From contig UQXI01000009.1 in assembly GCA_900544975.1 (NCBI GenBank), positions 1 through 64,000 on the forward strand: DNA of 64,000 nucleotides, given 5' to 3'. A program made the position numbers and the translations under genes. Position 1 is the first letter of the stretch. Every line of letters starts with the position of its first letter. Source of the DNA: an uncultured Eubacteriales bacterium. GTDB taxonomy: Bacteria > Bacillota > Clostridia > Oscillospirales > Oscillospiraceae. The notes below the pieces were generated by a model. It ran no database searches, was not told the origin of the DNA, and saw only the letters and a list, made by a program, of their open reading frames with translations. Of the stretch, positions 50,053-59,484 are shown piece after piece.

Positions 50053-53000
50053 ATGAAAACAGGTAAACAGGTATTGTGCTTTTTGCTGGCTCTGGCGCTT
50101 TTGGCCGGTCTGCTACCCGCAACGGTGCAGCCGGTTCAGGCGGTAGAGGCTGAATCGTCAGCGGTGGAACCCATGGTGGCCCCTGAGGCTGTAGATCACA
50201 GCGAGAATGCTGACACAGCGACGGAGGAGGTAGAGTCCACCCGGGTTCCAGAAGCGGACAGCAGCCAGGAGGAGAAGACTTTTTACAAATTCTCCTTTTC
50301 TTTTAGTATCCCCAGCGCAAATGCCAGGGTCTTTGTGGGCGATGAGGACATGGGGACCAGCTTTGAAGTGGAAGAGGGGAGCGATGTGACGTTCCGCATT
50401 GTTGCCCGGGGTTATAAAGTTGGCGCCCTTCTTTTCATGGGACGTCCTCTCCAGCCCAATGCGGACGGTTCCTATACGGTTTCAAATGTTCGTAGCAACT
50501 GCTCGTTTACGGTGATGTTGGCAAAAGCTGAGGGGGAGGGGGCAGAAGTTACCTTCCGCTGCACGAATGCTAAGGTGACGGTGGGTGACGTTGACTATAC
50601 CAACGGTACATATTCCCATCCTGGTGGTCTCCTTCAATTTACGGTAGAGATACCGGAAGGATATTATGTGCAGTCTGTGAAAGCTACGCCTGATCAGAAT
50701 GTTATCTGTGGTGCTGAGATGAGGGATCAAAAGACTTGGTATGGGTGCGAGCTAGAGCTAAATCATGATGGCAATGTCATCATCGACATTGTGGCAGCGG
50801 AAGGGGTAGAGGATACCTGGCCACTGGCATATCAGTATACCATGAACGGCCCTACTATGAGCTATGCGATTGTTCAGTCTTGTGCTCCTACCTATCAGGG
50901 AGCGTTGGAAATCCCGAATGAGGTGATTCATAACGGTGTGCCATTCAGTGTACGGAGTATCGGGGAATATGCATTTATGGAGTGCTATACTCTGACAGAC
51001 TTAACTATGCCCGACACAATAGTTGAAATCGGGTATATGGCATTTGGTTATACCGGCCTCCGCCATATTCAGGTTTCTAAAAATCTGAGAAGCATTGGTG
51101 AAGAATGCTTTACTAAGTGCATTTATTTGGAAGAAATTACATTGCCTGAAGGCCTGACAGCAATTCCCAAGTATGTATTTGACAGCTGCTACTCACTACG
51201 CACAGTAAATTTGCCAGACAGTTTATGCGCAATTGGTCAGAATGCATTTTGGGATTGTTATGATCTGCAAGAAATTAAAATTCCTAAGAGGATAACAGTG
51301 ATTACACATGGGATGTTCATGGGATGCAAGGGACTTGAAAAAGTTACTTTTTTGGGACCAGTAACATCCATTGAAGAAAGTGCTTTTTATGGCACAAAAT
51401 CACTGAAGCATATTGACTTGCCAGAAAGTCTTACTTATTTAGGAGGGAGTGCGTTTGCACTGTTTTTCCGCGATGGAGAGGTGCGCAGTGGCGGATTAGA
51501 GGAGATTACGATTCCGGCCTCTATTAGCAAAATAGAAGATAGCACCTTTTCGGGATGCTGCGATTTAAAGAGCGTTTCGTTTTTGGGACCAGTAACCTCT
51601 ATTGGGAACAGTGCTTTTTATGGGACGACGTCTCTGCAGGATATCAATTTGCCAGAGAGTGTTTGTACCATTGGCAAATTTGCGTTTGCTAGGACGAACT
51701 TCCAGAAAATTCGGATTCCAAAGGCCTGTTCGGAAATTAAAAATGAGGCGTTTACCTTATCTGCGCTGGAGGCATTTGAGGTCGACCCAGAGAATCCGTT
51801 TTTTCAGGCTGGCGACGACGGCGTCCTGTATTCTCGAGATGGAAAGCGATTAGTTCAGTATCCGTATAATAAACCAGCCAAAGCTTATGTTGTTCAAGAT
51901 GGAACACAGTGTATTGAAGAATATGCTTTTTCTAATACACAAAATCTAGAGCAGGTTTCTTTCCCAGAAAGTCTGCGAGAGATTGGAAGTTATGGATTTT
52001 ATAGAGCAAAAAATCTGCAAAGGGTAGATTTTGCAGAAGGCATTGATGATATATCTAGTGATTGTACTTTTGCATATTGTTCTGCACTCAGGGAACTGAC
52101 ATTACCGTCTACGCTTCGGGATCTCAGTGGAGAGGAAATCTTTGCAGGAATTGGAATCAGAACGTTAGTACTGCCAGCAGGATTGCGGGAGATTAGCGGA
52201 ACTCAAGTGTTTTCTGGATGCCAGTCACTTTCTGATGTTAAGTTTCCAAATGGATTGAAGACTATTAGTGGAGACTATAACTTTGCGAATACGGCAATTG
52301 AACAGGCAATTTTTCCAGACTCGCTAATTGAGATTACTGGCGTATGTAACTTTGCATCATGCGAAAAGTTGACAAATGTTTTGCTACCAGAAAAATTACG
52401 GGTCCTTGGCGGTGGAAGTTTTTGGGCCTGTGCATCTTTGGAGGAAGTGAACTTACCGGCGACGTTAACAGAGCTGGAAGGCAGTGTGTTTAGGGGCTGC
52501 TATAGTCTTAAAGAAATACGCATTCCAGAAGGCGTAACCAATATTGGTAGCTACTGTTTTTTCAACTGTGAAGCTTTAGAGACAATAGCGGTGCCGGAAG
52601 GTGTGGAAGCAATTGGTGTATACTGCTTTGCTGGCTGTAAAAAGTTAAAGTCAATTGAATTACCACTTGGACTGAAATCCATCGGGGACTATGCCTTTGC
52701 CTGCACAGGAATTACAGAACTCCTGATTCCGAAGACTGTTATCAGTGTGGGCGATAATATAATTGGCGTCAAGGAATTGGATGGACAGTATGCTGCAGAT
52801 GGAGATAGCACCTACATTATTTATTTTGAGGGCGATATCCCGGAATGGAATTTCAGCGGCCCAATACCCCAGATGAGGAATGCGCGTTGCTATTTTCCAA
52901 AAGACAATGCTACGTGGATAGAGAAGTTGCGTGAACTCATTGATGGTCCCTATTTTTGGAAGATACACTGGATTGGAGTAGGCATTTCTCTACCGGAGTC

Positions 53001-53787
53001 GCTGGAAATGACTGCGAGTTGTCAACAACAACTGAGTGAAACAATCCAGCCAGCAGATGACCCCAACCTGTCGCTGACTTGGACCAGCAGCGATGAAGCC
53101 GTTGTCCAAGTGGATGACACGGGTATGCTCACTGGCGTTGCACCAGGTACAGCGGTGATTACCGTTGCAGCAGGGGATGGAGCTTATTGCGCGCAATGCC
53201 AGGTGACAGTACGAGAGAAGGCCAAGCCCTACTATCAGGATGTATCGGAAGACGCTTGGTATTATGAAGCAGTGCAGTATACCAGTGAACGCAATCTGTT
53301 CCGGGGGATCACGGAGACCAAATTCGGCCCCAATCTCACCATGAACCGGGGCATGCTGGTGACGGTCCTGTACCGGATGGAGGGGGAACCCACTGCGGAA
53401 GGCCTGACCCATTCCTTTACAGATGTGTCTGCAAACCGGTACTACACCGACGCCGTGGCCTGGGCCGCCAGCCAGGGCCTGATCCAGGGCATGACGGAGA
53501 CCCGATTTGCTCCGGAGGCGGCGGTGACCCGGGAACAGATGGTGACCATCCTCTACCGTTATGCCGGGATGAAGGGTGTAGACTTGACAGCACGTGGCGA
53601 CCTCAGCGGCTTCCCCGACGGGGATCAGGTGAAGGACTATGCCAAGGAGGCCTTTTCCTGGGCAGTGGGAGCCGGCATCATCCAGGGCGCCGTCAACGGC
53701 GGTGTGACCACCCTGGCCCCCCGCAGCGGCTCCACCCGGGCCCAGGTTGCGGCGGTGCTGATGCGGTATTTGCAGAATGTGGGGTAA
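50053..53787 (+). CDS. BspA-type leucine-rich-repeat surface protein with Ig-like and SLH domains
   Basis: 1244 residues from the ATG at 50053; an in-frame GTG at 50035 is possible. A signal peptide (KQVLCFLLALALLAGLLPA) ends near residue 29. Residues about 80-270 are beta-rich. About 296-915 consist of some 25 BspA/LRR_5 repeats of roughly 23 residues (pattern L-x-x-I-x-L-P-x-x-L-x-x-I-G-x-x-A-F). A Big_2 Ig-like domain (about 975-1055; TWTSSDEAVVQVD, GVAPGTAVITV) and three SLH repeats (about 1059-1244; FTDVSANRYYTDAVAWAASQ, FAPEAAVTREQMVTILYRY) follow. BspA repeats mediate binding to host or other surface molecules. The LRR segment is AT-rich compared with both ends of the gene. Confidence 0.92.
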   Translation: MKTGKQVLCFLLALALLAGLLPATVQPVQAVEAESSAVEPMVAPEAVDHSENADTATEEVESTRVPEADSSQEEKTFYKFSFSFSIPSANARVFVGDEDMGTSFEVEEGSDVTFRIVARGYKVGALLFMGRPLQPNADGSYTVSNVRSNCSFTVMLAKAEGEGAEVTFRCTNAKVTVGDVDYTNGTYSHPGGLLQFTVEIPEGYYVQSVKATPDQNVICGAEMRDQKTWYGCELELNHDGNVIIDIVAAEGVEDTWPLAYQYTMNGPTMSYAIVQSCAPTYQGALEIPNEVIHNGVPFSVRSIGEYAFMECYTLTDLTMPDTIVEIGYMAFGYTGLRHIQVSKNLRSIGEECFTKCIYLEEITLPEGLTAIPKYVFDSCYSLRTVNLPDSLCAIGQNAFWDCYDLQEIKIPKRITVITHGMFMGCKGLEKVTFLGPVTSIEESAFYGTKSLKHIDLPESLTYLGGSAFALFFRDGEVRSGGLEEITIPASISKIEDSTFSGCCDLKSVSFLGPVTSIGNSAFYGTTSLQDINLPESVCTIGKFAFARTNFQKIRIPKACSEIKNEAFTLSALEAFEVDPENPFFQAGDDGVLYSRDGKRLVQYPYNKPAKAYVVQDGTQCIEEYAFSNTQNLEQVSFPESLREIGSYGFYRAKNLQRVDFAEGIDDISSDCTFAYCSALRELTLPSTLRDLSGEEIFAGIGIRTLVLPAGLREISGTQVFSGCQSLSDVKFPNGLKTISGDYNFANTAIEQAIFPDSLIEITGVCNFASCEKLTNVLLPEKLRVLGGGSFWACASLEEVNLPATLTELEGSVFRGCYSLKEIRIPEGVTNIGSYCFFNCEALETIAVPEGVEAIGVYCFAGCKKLKSIELPLGLKSIGDYAFACTGITELLIPKTVISVGDNIIGVKELDGQYAADGDSTYIIYFEGDIPEWNFSGPIPQMRNARCYFPKDNATWIEKLRELIDGPYFWKIHWIGVGISLPESLEMTASCQQQLSETIQPADDPNLSLTWTSSDEAVVQVDDTGMLTGVAPGTAVITVAAGDGAYCAQCQVTVREKAKPYYQDVSEDAWYYEAVQYTSERNLFRGITETKFGPNLTMNRGMLVTVLYRMEGEPTAEGLTHSFTDVSANRYYTDAVAWAASQGLIQGMTETRFAPEAAVTREQMVTILYRYAGMKGVDLTARGDLSGFPDGDQVKDYAKEAFSWAVGAGIIQGAVNGGVTTLAPRSGSTRAQVAAVLMRYLQNVG

Positions 53788-53831
53788 TGGCGGGATTGCC
53801 AGCGCCCACGGAAGTGGAATATGGAAATGAG

Positions 53832-53851
53832 CCCGGCCTCTTGGGAGGCCG
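53832..53851 (+). terminator. Hairpin between the LRR and subtilase genes
   Basis: Stem ccggcctc with gaggccgg and a ttgg loop; no T run follows, so it is more likely an mRNA-processing or stability element than a full terminator. Confidence 0.4.
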
Positions 53852-53880
53852 GGACAGGTAAAAAGGATGCGAGGTATTTT

Positions 53881-56800
53881 ATGGCGAATCAAACAAGTAA
53901 ACGCCTGCTCGCCCTGGTATTGGCGATTTGTCTGTCTCTGGGCTTGCTATTGCCCGCCGGACAGGCCAACGCCACGGGGAGCGCCGGGATCCTGACAGAG
54001 GTCACCGGCCAGGAGCGGGAGCAGCTGTCCTCCCTGGTGGACGGGACCCTGGCAATGGAAGAGCAACAGGAGGAGCTCCCGGCAGCGGACACGCCGGTCC
54101 GGGTGTTCATCGTCCTGTCTGGCAAAAGCGCCCTGGAGCAGGGCTATGCCGCCTCTGCCATGGCGGAGGCGACCGCCTACACCGGCCGTCTCTTGAACCG
54201 GCAGGCGGCGGTGATTCAGCGCATTGAGACTCAGGTGCTGGAGGAACCCCTGGAGGTGCGCTATCAGTTCACAGCCGTGGCCAACGCCATTTCCGCCGTG
54301 GTGCCCTATGGGTCCATGGAGGAGATTGCGGCCCTGCCCGGCGTGGAGCAGGTGTGCCCCGTCCCGGTCTACGAGACCTGCCAGACGGAGGTCTCTCCCA
54401 TGACCATCACAACCGGCGACATGGTGGGAAGCTACGGAACCTGGGAAACTGGGTACACCGGCGCCGGAATGCGCATTGCGGTCATCGACACCGGCCTGGA
54501 TCTGGACCATCCCTCCTTTGACCCGGCGGCCTATGACTACGCCCTGGGTCAGGAGCAGGGGAGCTGGGATCTGCTGGACCGGGAGGAAATCCAGCAGGTG
54601 CTGCCCCGGCTGACCATTGCGAAAGATGGCCTCACGGCGGCGGACCTCTACCGCAACACCAAGGTGGCCTTTGGTTACAACTATGTAGACGGAGACCTGG
54701 ACATCACCCACGACAACGACCCTCAGGGTGATCATGGCACCCACGTGGCCGGCATTGCCACCGCCAACCGGTACATCCGCCAGGGAAGCGGCTTTGTTTC
54801 CGCCGCCGAGACGGTGCTGACCTGTGGCGTGGCCCCGGAGGCCCAGCTTCTGGTGATGAAGGTGTTTGGCAAAAATGGCGGCGCTTACTCTGATGATTAC
54901 ATGGCTGCCATCCAGGACGCCATCTATTTGGGCTGCGACGCCATCAATCTGAGCCTGGGCTCCAACGCTCCTGGATTTGTGGATCCTGCCGGTTCTGGTG
55001 TGGCGTTTGCAGAGCAGCTGTTCCAGTCTCTCACGGAGACCGACGTTGTAGTGACCATTTCTGCGGGCAACGCCTATAGTGCCGGTTACCAGAGTGCCAC
55101 AGGCACAGATTTGCATCGGACGACAGACCCGGACATTAACACCGTCGGTAGCCCCGGCTCTTATAAAAATGCTTTGACGGTAGCCAGCGTTACCAATTCC
55201 GGTTTGACCGGCCCCTATGTGGCGGTGGGTCAGATCAACGCCTCTTTTACCCCAGCAGGCAACACGCCAGAGGGGTTCCAGAGCTGGAGCAGCCTGGACG
55301 AAAATGGACAGGGAACGGAATATCCCTTTGTGTTCCTGGGAGATCCCACCAGCGCCACAGACACCAGAAAATTTGCCATGTCCCAAAGTGATTTCAGCGG
55401 GATGGATGTGGCAGGGAAGATTGTCCTTATCTCCCGGGGCACCAATGCCTTTTCGGAAAAGCACAGTTTTGCGGCGAATGCTGGGGCCAAGGCTGTGATC
55501 ATTTACAACAACACCAGCGGCACGGTCAACATGGATCTGAGCGCCTCCACCGGCGCCATTCCCTGTGTCTTCATGACCCAGAAGGACATGCAGCGGATTT
55601 TGGCCGTTGCGGAAAAGAATGAGAAGGGTTGTTATGGCGGCATTATGACGCTGCACAGCACTCCCACAGTTTTGGAAAATGGGGAAGACGGCTACCGCAT
55701 GAGCGATTTCTCCTCCTGGGGCGTCCCCGGGGACCTGTCCCTGAAACCGGAGATTACGGCCCCTGGCGGCAACATCTACTCCACCCTGGATGGAGGCGCC
55801 TATGGCTCCATGAGCGGCACCTCCATGGCAGCTCCGGCCATGGCGGGCCTGTCGGCCCTGGTGCTGCAGTACATCGAAGACCAAAACCTGGCGGAACGGA
55901 CGGGCCTGTCCGCCCGGGCCCTGGCCCAAGCGCTCCTCATGAGCACGGCGAAGCCCCTGACGGAGGAAAGCGGCCTGCCCTACTCCCCCCGGAAGCAGGG
56001 CGCGGGCCTGGCCAATGCCCAGAAAGCTGTTTCGGCCCAGTCCTACCTCCTGTCCGAGGGGACCAGCAGCGACGGCAAGGTCAAGGCCGAGCTGGGAGAC
56101 GATCCGGACCGGACCGGAGCTTACCAGTTCAGCTTCAGCATTTACAATCTGTCCCAGGAGGCCAAGACCTACGCCTTTGGCAGCGACGTGCTGACCGAGT
56201 CGGTGGCAACCATCGACGGTGTGGACTATATGGCTGAGTCCAGCCATCGGCTGGCGCCCAAGGTCCGCTTTGAGGTTTCCTCTATGCCCTATGACCTTAC
56301 CGGAGACAACCAGGTGAACCGGGAGGACGCGCTGGCCCTCCTGCGCCACTGCAACGGTACGCTGACACTGCCCCAGGCCAAGCTGGCCCTCCTGGATCTG
56401 GATCAGGACGGCAAGGTGACCACCGCCGACGCCCAGCAGTACCTGTGCCAGCTGGAGGCCCTGGAGGGGGCCGTGATGGAGAACACCGGTTGCACCGTCG
56501 CCCCCGGCGGCAGCGCCACGGTGACTGTGAACATCGACCTGTCCTCCGGCGACCGGGCCTATCTGGACCGGAACTTTGAAAACGGCATGTATGTGGATGG
56601 CTTTGTCTACGTCCAGGAGGTGGAGCAGACCACCCAGGAGGGCGTGATCCTGGAGAAGGCGGATCTGTCGATTCCCTTCCTGGCCTACTACGGCAGCTGG
56701 TCGGAGCCCCCCATGCTGGAAGACGCCTGGTATTATGATGCGGACAGCTTGGAGAACAGCTACTCCGGCGGCTCCAATGCGGCGGTAGTCCGGGTAGACG

Positions 56801-59433
56801 GCAAAAGCTTCAGTCTGGGTATGAATCCTTACACCGCGGAAACAAGTGACTATTTGGCAGATCGAAATGCCATCTCTCCCAATGGAGACGGTCTGGCGGA
56901 CTGCCTGGCAACCGTCCAGTTTGCTCTGTTGCGTAATGCAGAAGAGCTGTCTGTTCGCATTGAAAGTGAGAACGGAAAGCAGGTCTATTATGAGGATACG
57001 CAGAAAAATGTGTACCGGTCCTACTACCGCTCAAATACTGGAACATGGCAAGATGTCATTCAATCTGTTTCTTTGGGTTGGGCAGGAACAGATGATTATG
57101 GTGTGGTTTTGCCAAGTGGAACAAAAGTTGCAGTCGTAGTTACAGCGCGACCCAATAGCGAATCTGAAGGACAAAGCTGGCGTATCCCCATTACAGTGGA
57201 TTACACAGCGCCAGAGGTAGATATGGACAGGGCTGTCTTGGATTCTGCGGCTAGGACGCTGACAGTGACTGTGTCGGATGATCAATACTTAGCAGATGCG
57301 GCGTTGCTAGATAGCACTGGTGTTTCTGTTTTACAACGGCAACCAATTGACGATAGCAAGCCTGGGGTTCAGTGCAAATTAACCTGGGATTTGCAGGATG
57401 TTCGGACAAGATTTTGCTACCTTGCTATATCGGATTATGCAATGAACACAACGATTTACAAAGTAGATCTGTCCAGCATCAACCCGGCTTATGAGGCAAA
57501 TTCCTTGTATGGGTATAACATACCACTTGGAGATCAAGGGATACCTGGATGGGTAAGTTTCACCAAGGACACTGCCGAACAACCTGCGCTGTTAGCTGGA
57601 ACAGAAGTTCCATATAGCGCCGCAGAATATGTAGATGGCTATGTATATGCAACAACAAAGAACGAGCTACATGTGATGAGGCCTGGTGAGCATACCCCGA
57701 CCAAAATTGGCAGTATTATGCTCGAGGAATCCTCTATACAATTTCCTCTGATGCCATATACGACTGTATTAGATATGGCATATGACTACTCAACAGATAC
57801 AATGTATGCAATTGGCCTTACATATATAAACAAGTATTATGCATATGTATACCTGTACACAGTAAACCTAGATACTGCAGAATTCACCCAGGTAGGAGAT
57901 TCAAATATCGGCGGTACAAGAACAAATTATGGGGTAGCTACACTGGCTTGCGATCTCGACGGGAATCTCTACTGTGTGGAGCGCGGTAGCCAAATGGCAG
58001 AGTTCTATAAATTGGAGCTTGTGGACAACCGCCCGGTTTGTAAGAAGATTGGAAATACAGGGTGTCCGAGTGATTTTAGCAGAATACAGTCTATGACGTT
58101 TGACAGAAACACAGGCGACCTATACTGGGCAAACTGCTTTGTATATGGCACTACACAGTCGGATGATTGGCTGAGTCACGATCTGATTCAGATCAACCTG
58201 AATGATGGAACGGGGACGGTATTGGGGCCCATTGGCGGTGCAGAGACGGTTGGCCTGTATATTCCGTATGACCGAGCAGTTCCGGATAAACAGATAGAGC
58301 GAATTGTTTTGCCGGAGACCGGTTGGCAGTATCAGGGAAAGACGCAACAGTTGCAGGTGGCAGTTGTCCCAGCTACGGCAGCAGACCAACGGTTGATATG
58401 GTCTTCCAGTGATACAACAGTGGCAACTGTAAATGAAGACGGTGTCATTACTGCAAAAAGCGCAGGAGTATCGACCATTACTGTAACTTCTGTGGCAAGA
58501 CCGGAAGTTTCGGCTTCCTGTGAGTTTACAGTGACACCATTTGACGGGAAGATGATGCGAGGCTTCTTGAGTGATATAGGAAATGGCACGCCGGGTTGGA
58601 TCCAGTTTAACGCAGCTACGCCTGAGACCTTTACTGTGCTGAGGGAGGAGCCTGGGCTTTACATCACAGGTGCAGACTGGGGAAAAAACGTGGTTTATGC
58701 CAGCGGGTATACCGATGACGATAGGACGGAGTCATTGTTCTGCTTAAATCCGGATACGTTGGAGGTGCAAGAGCGAATTCATACGTTTATGCCAACTACA
58801 GACATTGTATATAGTAGCGTTCATGATATGATATTATTTGCATATAAAACATATTTTGGATTTATACCATTAAAGGAAATGACTATAGAAGGATCGACAT
58901 ATCAAGCTGGAACCGCCCTATACTTTGATCTTGCTAAATTAGTTGGTGATGACTATATAACCGGCATAACTGATCTGCCGTACGGAGACGACGATATGTC
59001 CTATAATGAAATTATTACATCTAGCGGAATGTCATATGTCGTTGTGCTTTCGGACGATTTCAGACTGATGGCGCTGCCTGATATGGATCTAGTTGTCGAG
59101 GCTTTTTCTGAGCAGGGGAATTCGCTTGTTTATTCTCATTCAATAGTTTCCGGAAATCCGGTATATTACTATAATGTGTATAATCAAAGTCGGCAGGAGT
59201 CTACCTTGTACGCAATTACCGGAGATATGTACGGTATGACACAAGTTTTGAACCTTGGCTCGTTTGGCGGAGGCCAAGCCCCCCTCACCGGTATCTTTGT
59301 GGACTACCCCACAGAGGCCGGGATCCGGAGTGGGGAGCTGCCGGAGCTCACAGAGGAGGAGTGTCTTCTGACCATGGAGGCGTCGGAGCTTCAGGTGTAC
59401 CAGCCCCCGGTCTCCCAGGATACGCAGCCGTAA
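53881..59433 (+). CDS. Large secreted subtilisin-like serine protease (S8) with PA, dockerin-like and Ig-like domains
   Basis: 1850 residues. The ATG at 53881 follows gcgagg; a signal peptide ends near residue 32 (AGQANA). Then an inhibitor_I9-like propeptide (about 50-170) and the S8 catalytic domain with D203 (AVIDTGLD), H285 (GDHGTHVAG) and S648 (SGTSMAAP). A PA domain is inserted (about 490-590; AGAKAVIIYNN). Residues about 803-860 have paired calcium-loop motifs TGDNQVNREDALALL and DLDQDGKVTTADA, i.e. a type I dockerin-like segment. C-terminal beta domains and a Big_2 domain (about 1470-1560; WSSSDTTVATVNEDG) follow. There is no SLH, sortase or membrane anchor. About 56815-59255 is AT-rich unlike the rest. 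Confidence 0.92.
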   Translation: MANQTSKRLLALVLAICLSLGLLLPAGQANATGSAGILTEVTGQEREQLSSLVDGTLAMEEQQEELPAADTPVRVFIVLSGKSALEQGYAASAMAEATAYTGRLLNRQAAVIQRIETQVLEEPLEVRYQFTAVANAISAVVPYGSMEEIAALPGVEQVCPVPVYETCQTEVSPMTITTGDMVGSYGTWETGYTGAGMRIAVIDTGLDLDHPSFDPAAYDYALGQEQGSWDLLDREEIQQVLPRLTIAKDGLTAADLYRNTKVAFGYNYVDGDLDITHDNDPQGDHGTHVAGIATANRYIRQGSGFVSAAETVLTCGVAPEAQLLVMKVFGKNGGAYSDDYMAAIQDAIYLGCDAINLSLGSNAPGFVDPAGSGVAFAEQLFQSLTETDVVVTISAGNAYSAGYQSATGTDLHRTTDPDINTVGSPGSYKNALTVASVTNSGLTGPYVAVGQINASFTPAGNTPEGFQSWSSLDENGQGTEYPFVFLGDPTSATDTRKFAMSQSDFSGMDVAGKIVLISRGTNAFSEKHSFAANAGAKAVIIYNNTSGTVNMDLSASTGAIPCVFMTQKDMQRILAVAEKNEKGCYGGIMTLHSTPTVLENGEDGYRMSDFSSWGVPGDLSLKPEITAPGGNIYSTLDGGAYGSMSGTSMAAPAMAGLSALVLQYIEDQNLAERTGLSARALAQALLMSTAKPLTEESGLPYSPRKQGAGLANAQKAVSAQSYLLSEGTSSDGKVKAELGDDPDRTGAYQFSFSIYNLSQEAKTYAFGSDVLTESVATIDGVDYMAESSHRLAPKVRFEVSSMPYDLTGDNQVNREDALALLRHCNGTLTLPQAKLALLDLDQDGKVTTADAQQYLCQLEALEGAVMENTGCTVAPGGSATVTVNIDLSSGDRAYLDRNFENGMYVDGFVYVQEVEQTTQEGVILEKADLSIPFLAYYGSWSEPPMLEDAWYYDADSLENSYSGGSNAAVVRVDGKSFSLGMNPYTAETSDYLADRNAISPNGDGLADCLATVQFALLRNAEELSVRIESENGKQVYYEDTQKNVYRSYYRSNTGTWQDVIQSVSLGWAGTDDYGVVLPSGTKVAVVVTARPNSESEGQSWRIPITVDYTAPEVDMDRAVLDSAARTLTVTVSDDQYLADAALLDSTGVSVLQRQPIDDSKPGVQCKLTWDLQDVRTRFCYLAISDYAMNTTIYKVDLSSINPAYEANSLYGYNIPLGDQGIPGWVSFTKDTAEQPALLAGTEVPYSAAEYVDGYVYATTKNELHVMRPGEHTPTKIGSIMLEESSIQFPLMPYTTVLDMAYDYSTDTMYAIGLTYINKYYAYVYLYTVNLDTAEFTQVGDSNIGGTRTNYGVATLACDLDGNLYCVERGSQMAEFYKLELVDNRPVCKKIGNTGCPSDFSRIQSMTFDRNTGDLYWANCFVYGTTQSDDWLSHDLIQINLNDGTGTVLGPIGGAETVGLYIPYDRAVPDKQIERIVLPETGWQYQGKTQQLQVAVVPATAADQRLIWSSSDTTVATVNEDGVITAKSAGVSTITVTSVARPEVSASCEFTVTPFDGKMMRGFLSDIGNGTPGWIQFNAATPETFTVLREEPGLYITGADWGKNVVYASGYTDDDRTESLFCLNPDTLEVQERIHTFMPTTDIVYSSVHDMILFAYKTYFGFIPLKEMTIEGSTYQAGTALYFDLAKLVGDDYITGITDLPYGDDDMSYNEIITSSGMSYVVVLSDDFRLMALPDMDLVVEAFSEQGNSLVYSHSIVSGNPVYYYNVYNQSRQESTLYAITGDMYGMTQVLNLGSFGGGQAPLTGIFVDYPTEAGIRSGELPELTEEECLLTMEASELQVYQPPVSQDTQP

Positions 59434-59440
59434 GACGCAA

Positions 59441-59466
59441 CGCGCCCGGGGCCCATGCCCCGGGCG
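59441..59466 (+). terminator. Hairpin after the subtilase gene
   Basis: A 10-bp GC stem cgcccggggc with gccccgggcg and a ccat loop, just past the stop. No T run; read-through into the next gene is likely. Confidence 0.4.
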
Positions 59467-59484
59467 GGAAAGGATGATGAATCG

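Noticed and set aside
53947..56349. 800-residue open frame on the minus strand
   Set aside because: Antisense to the catalytic half of the subtilase; low-complexity Gly/His/Val composition.
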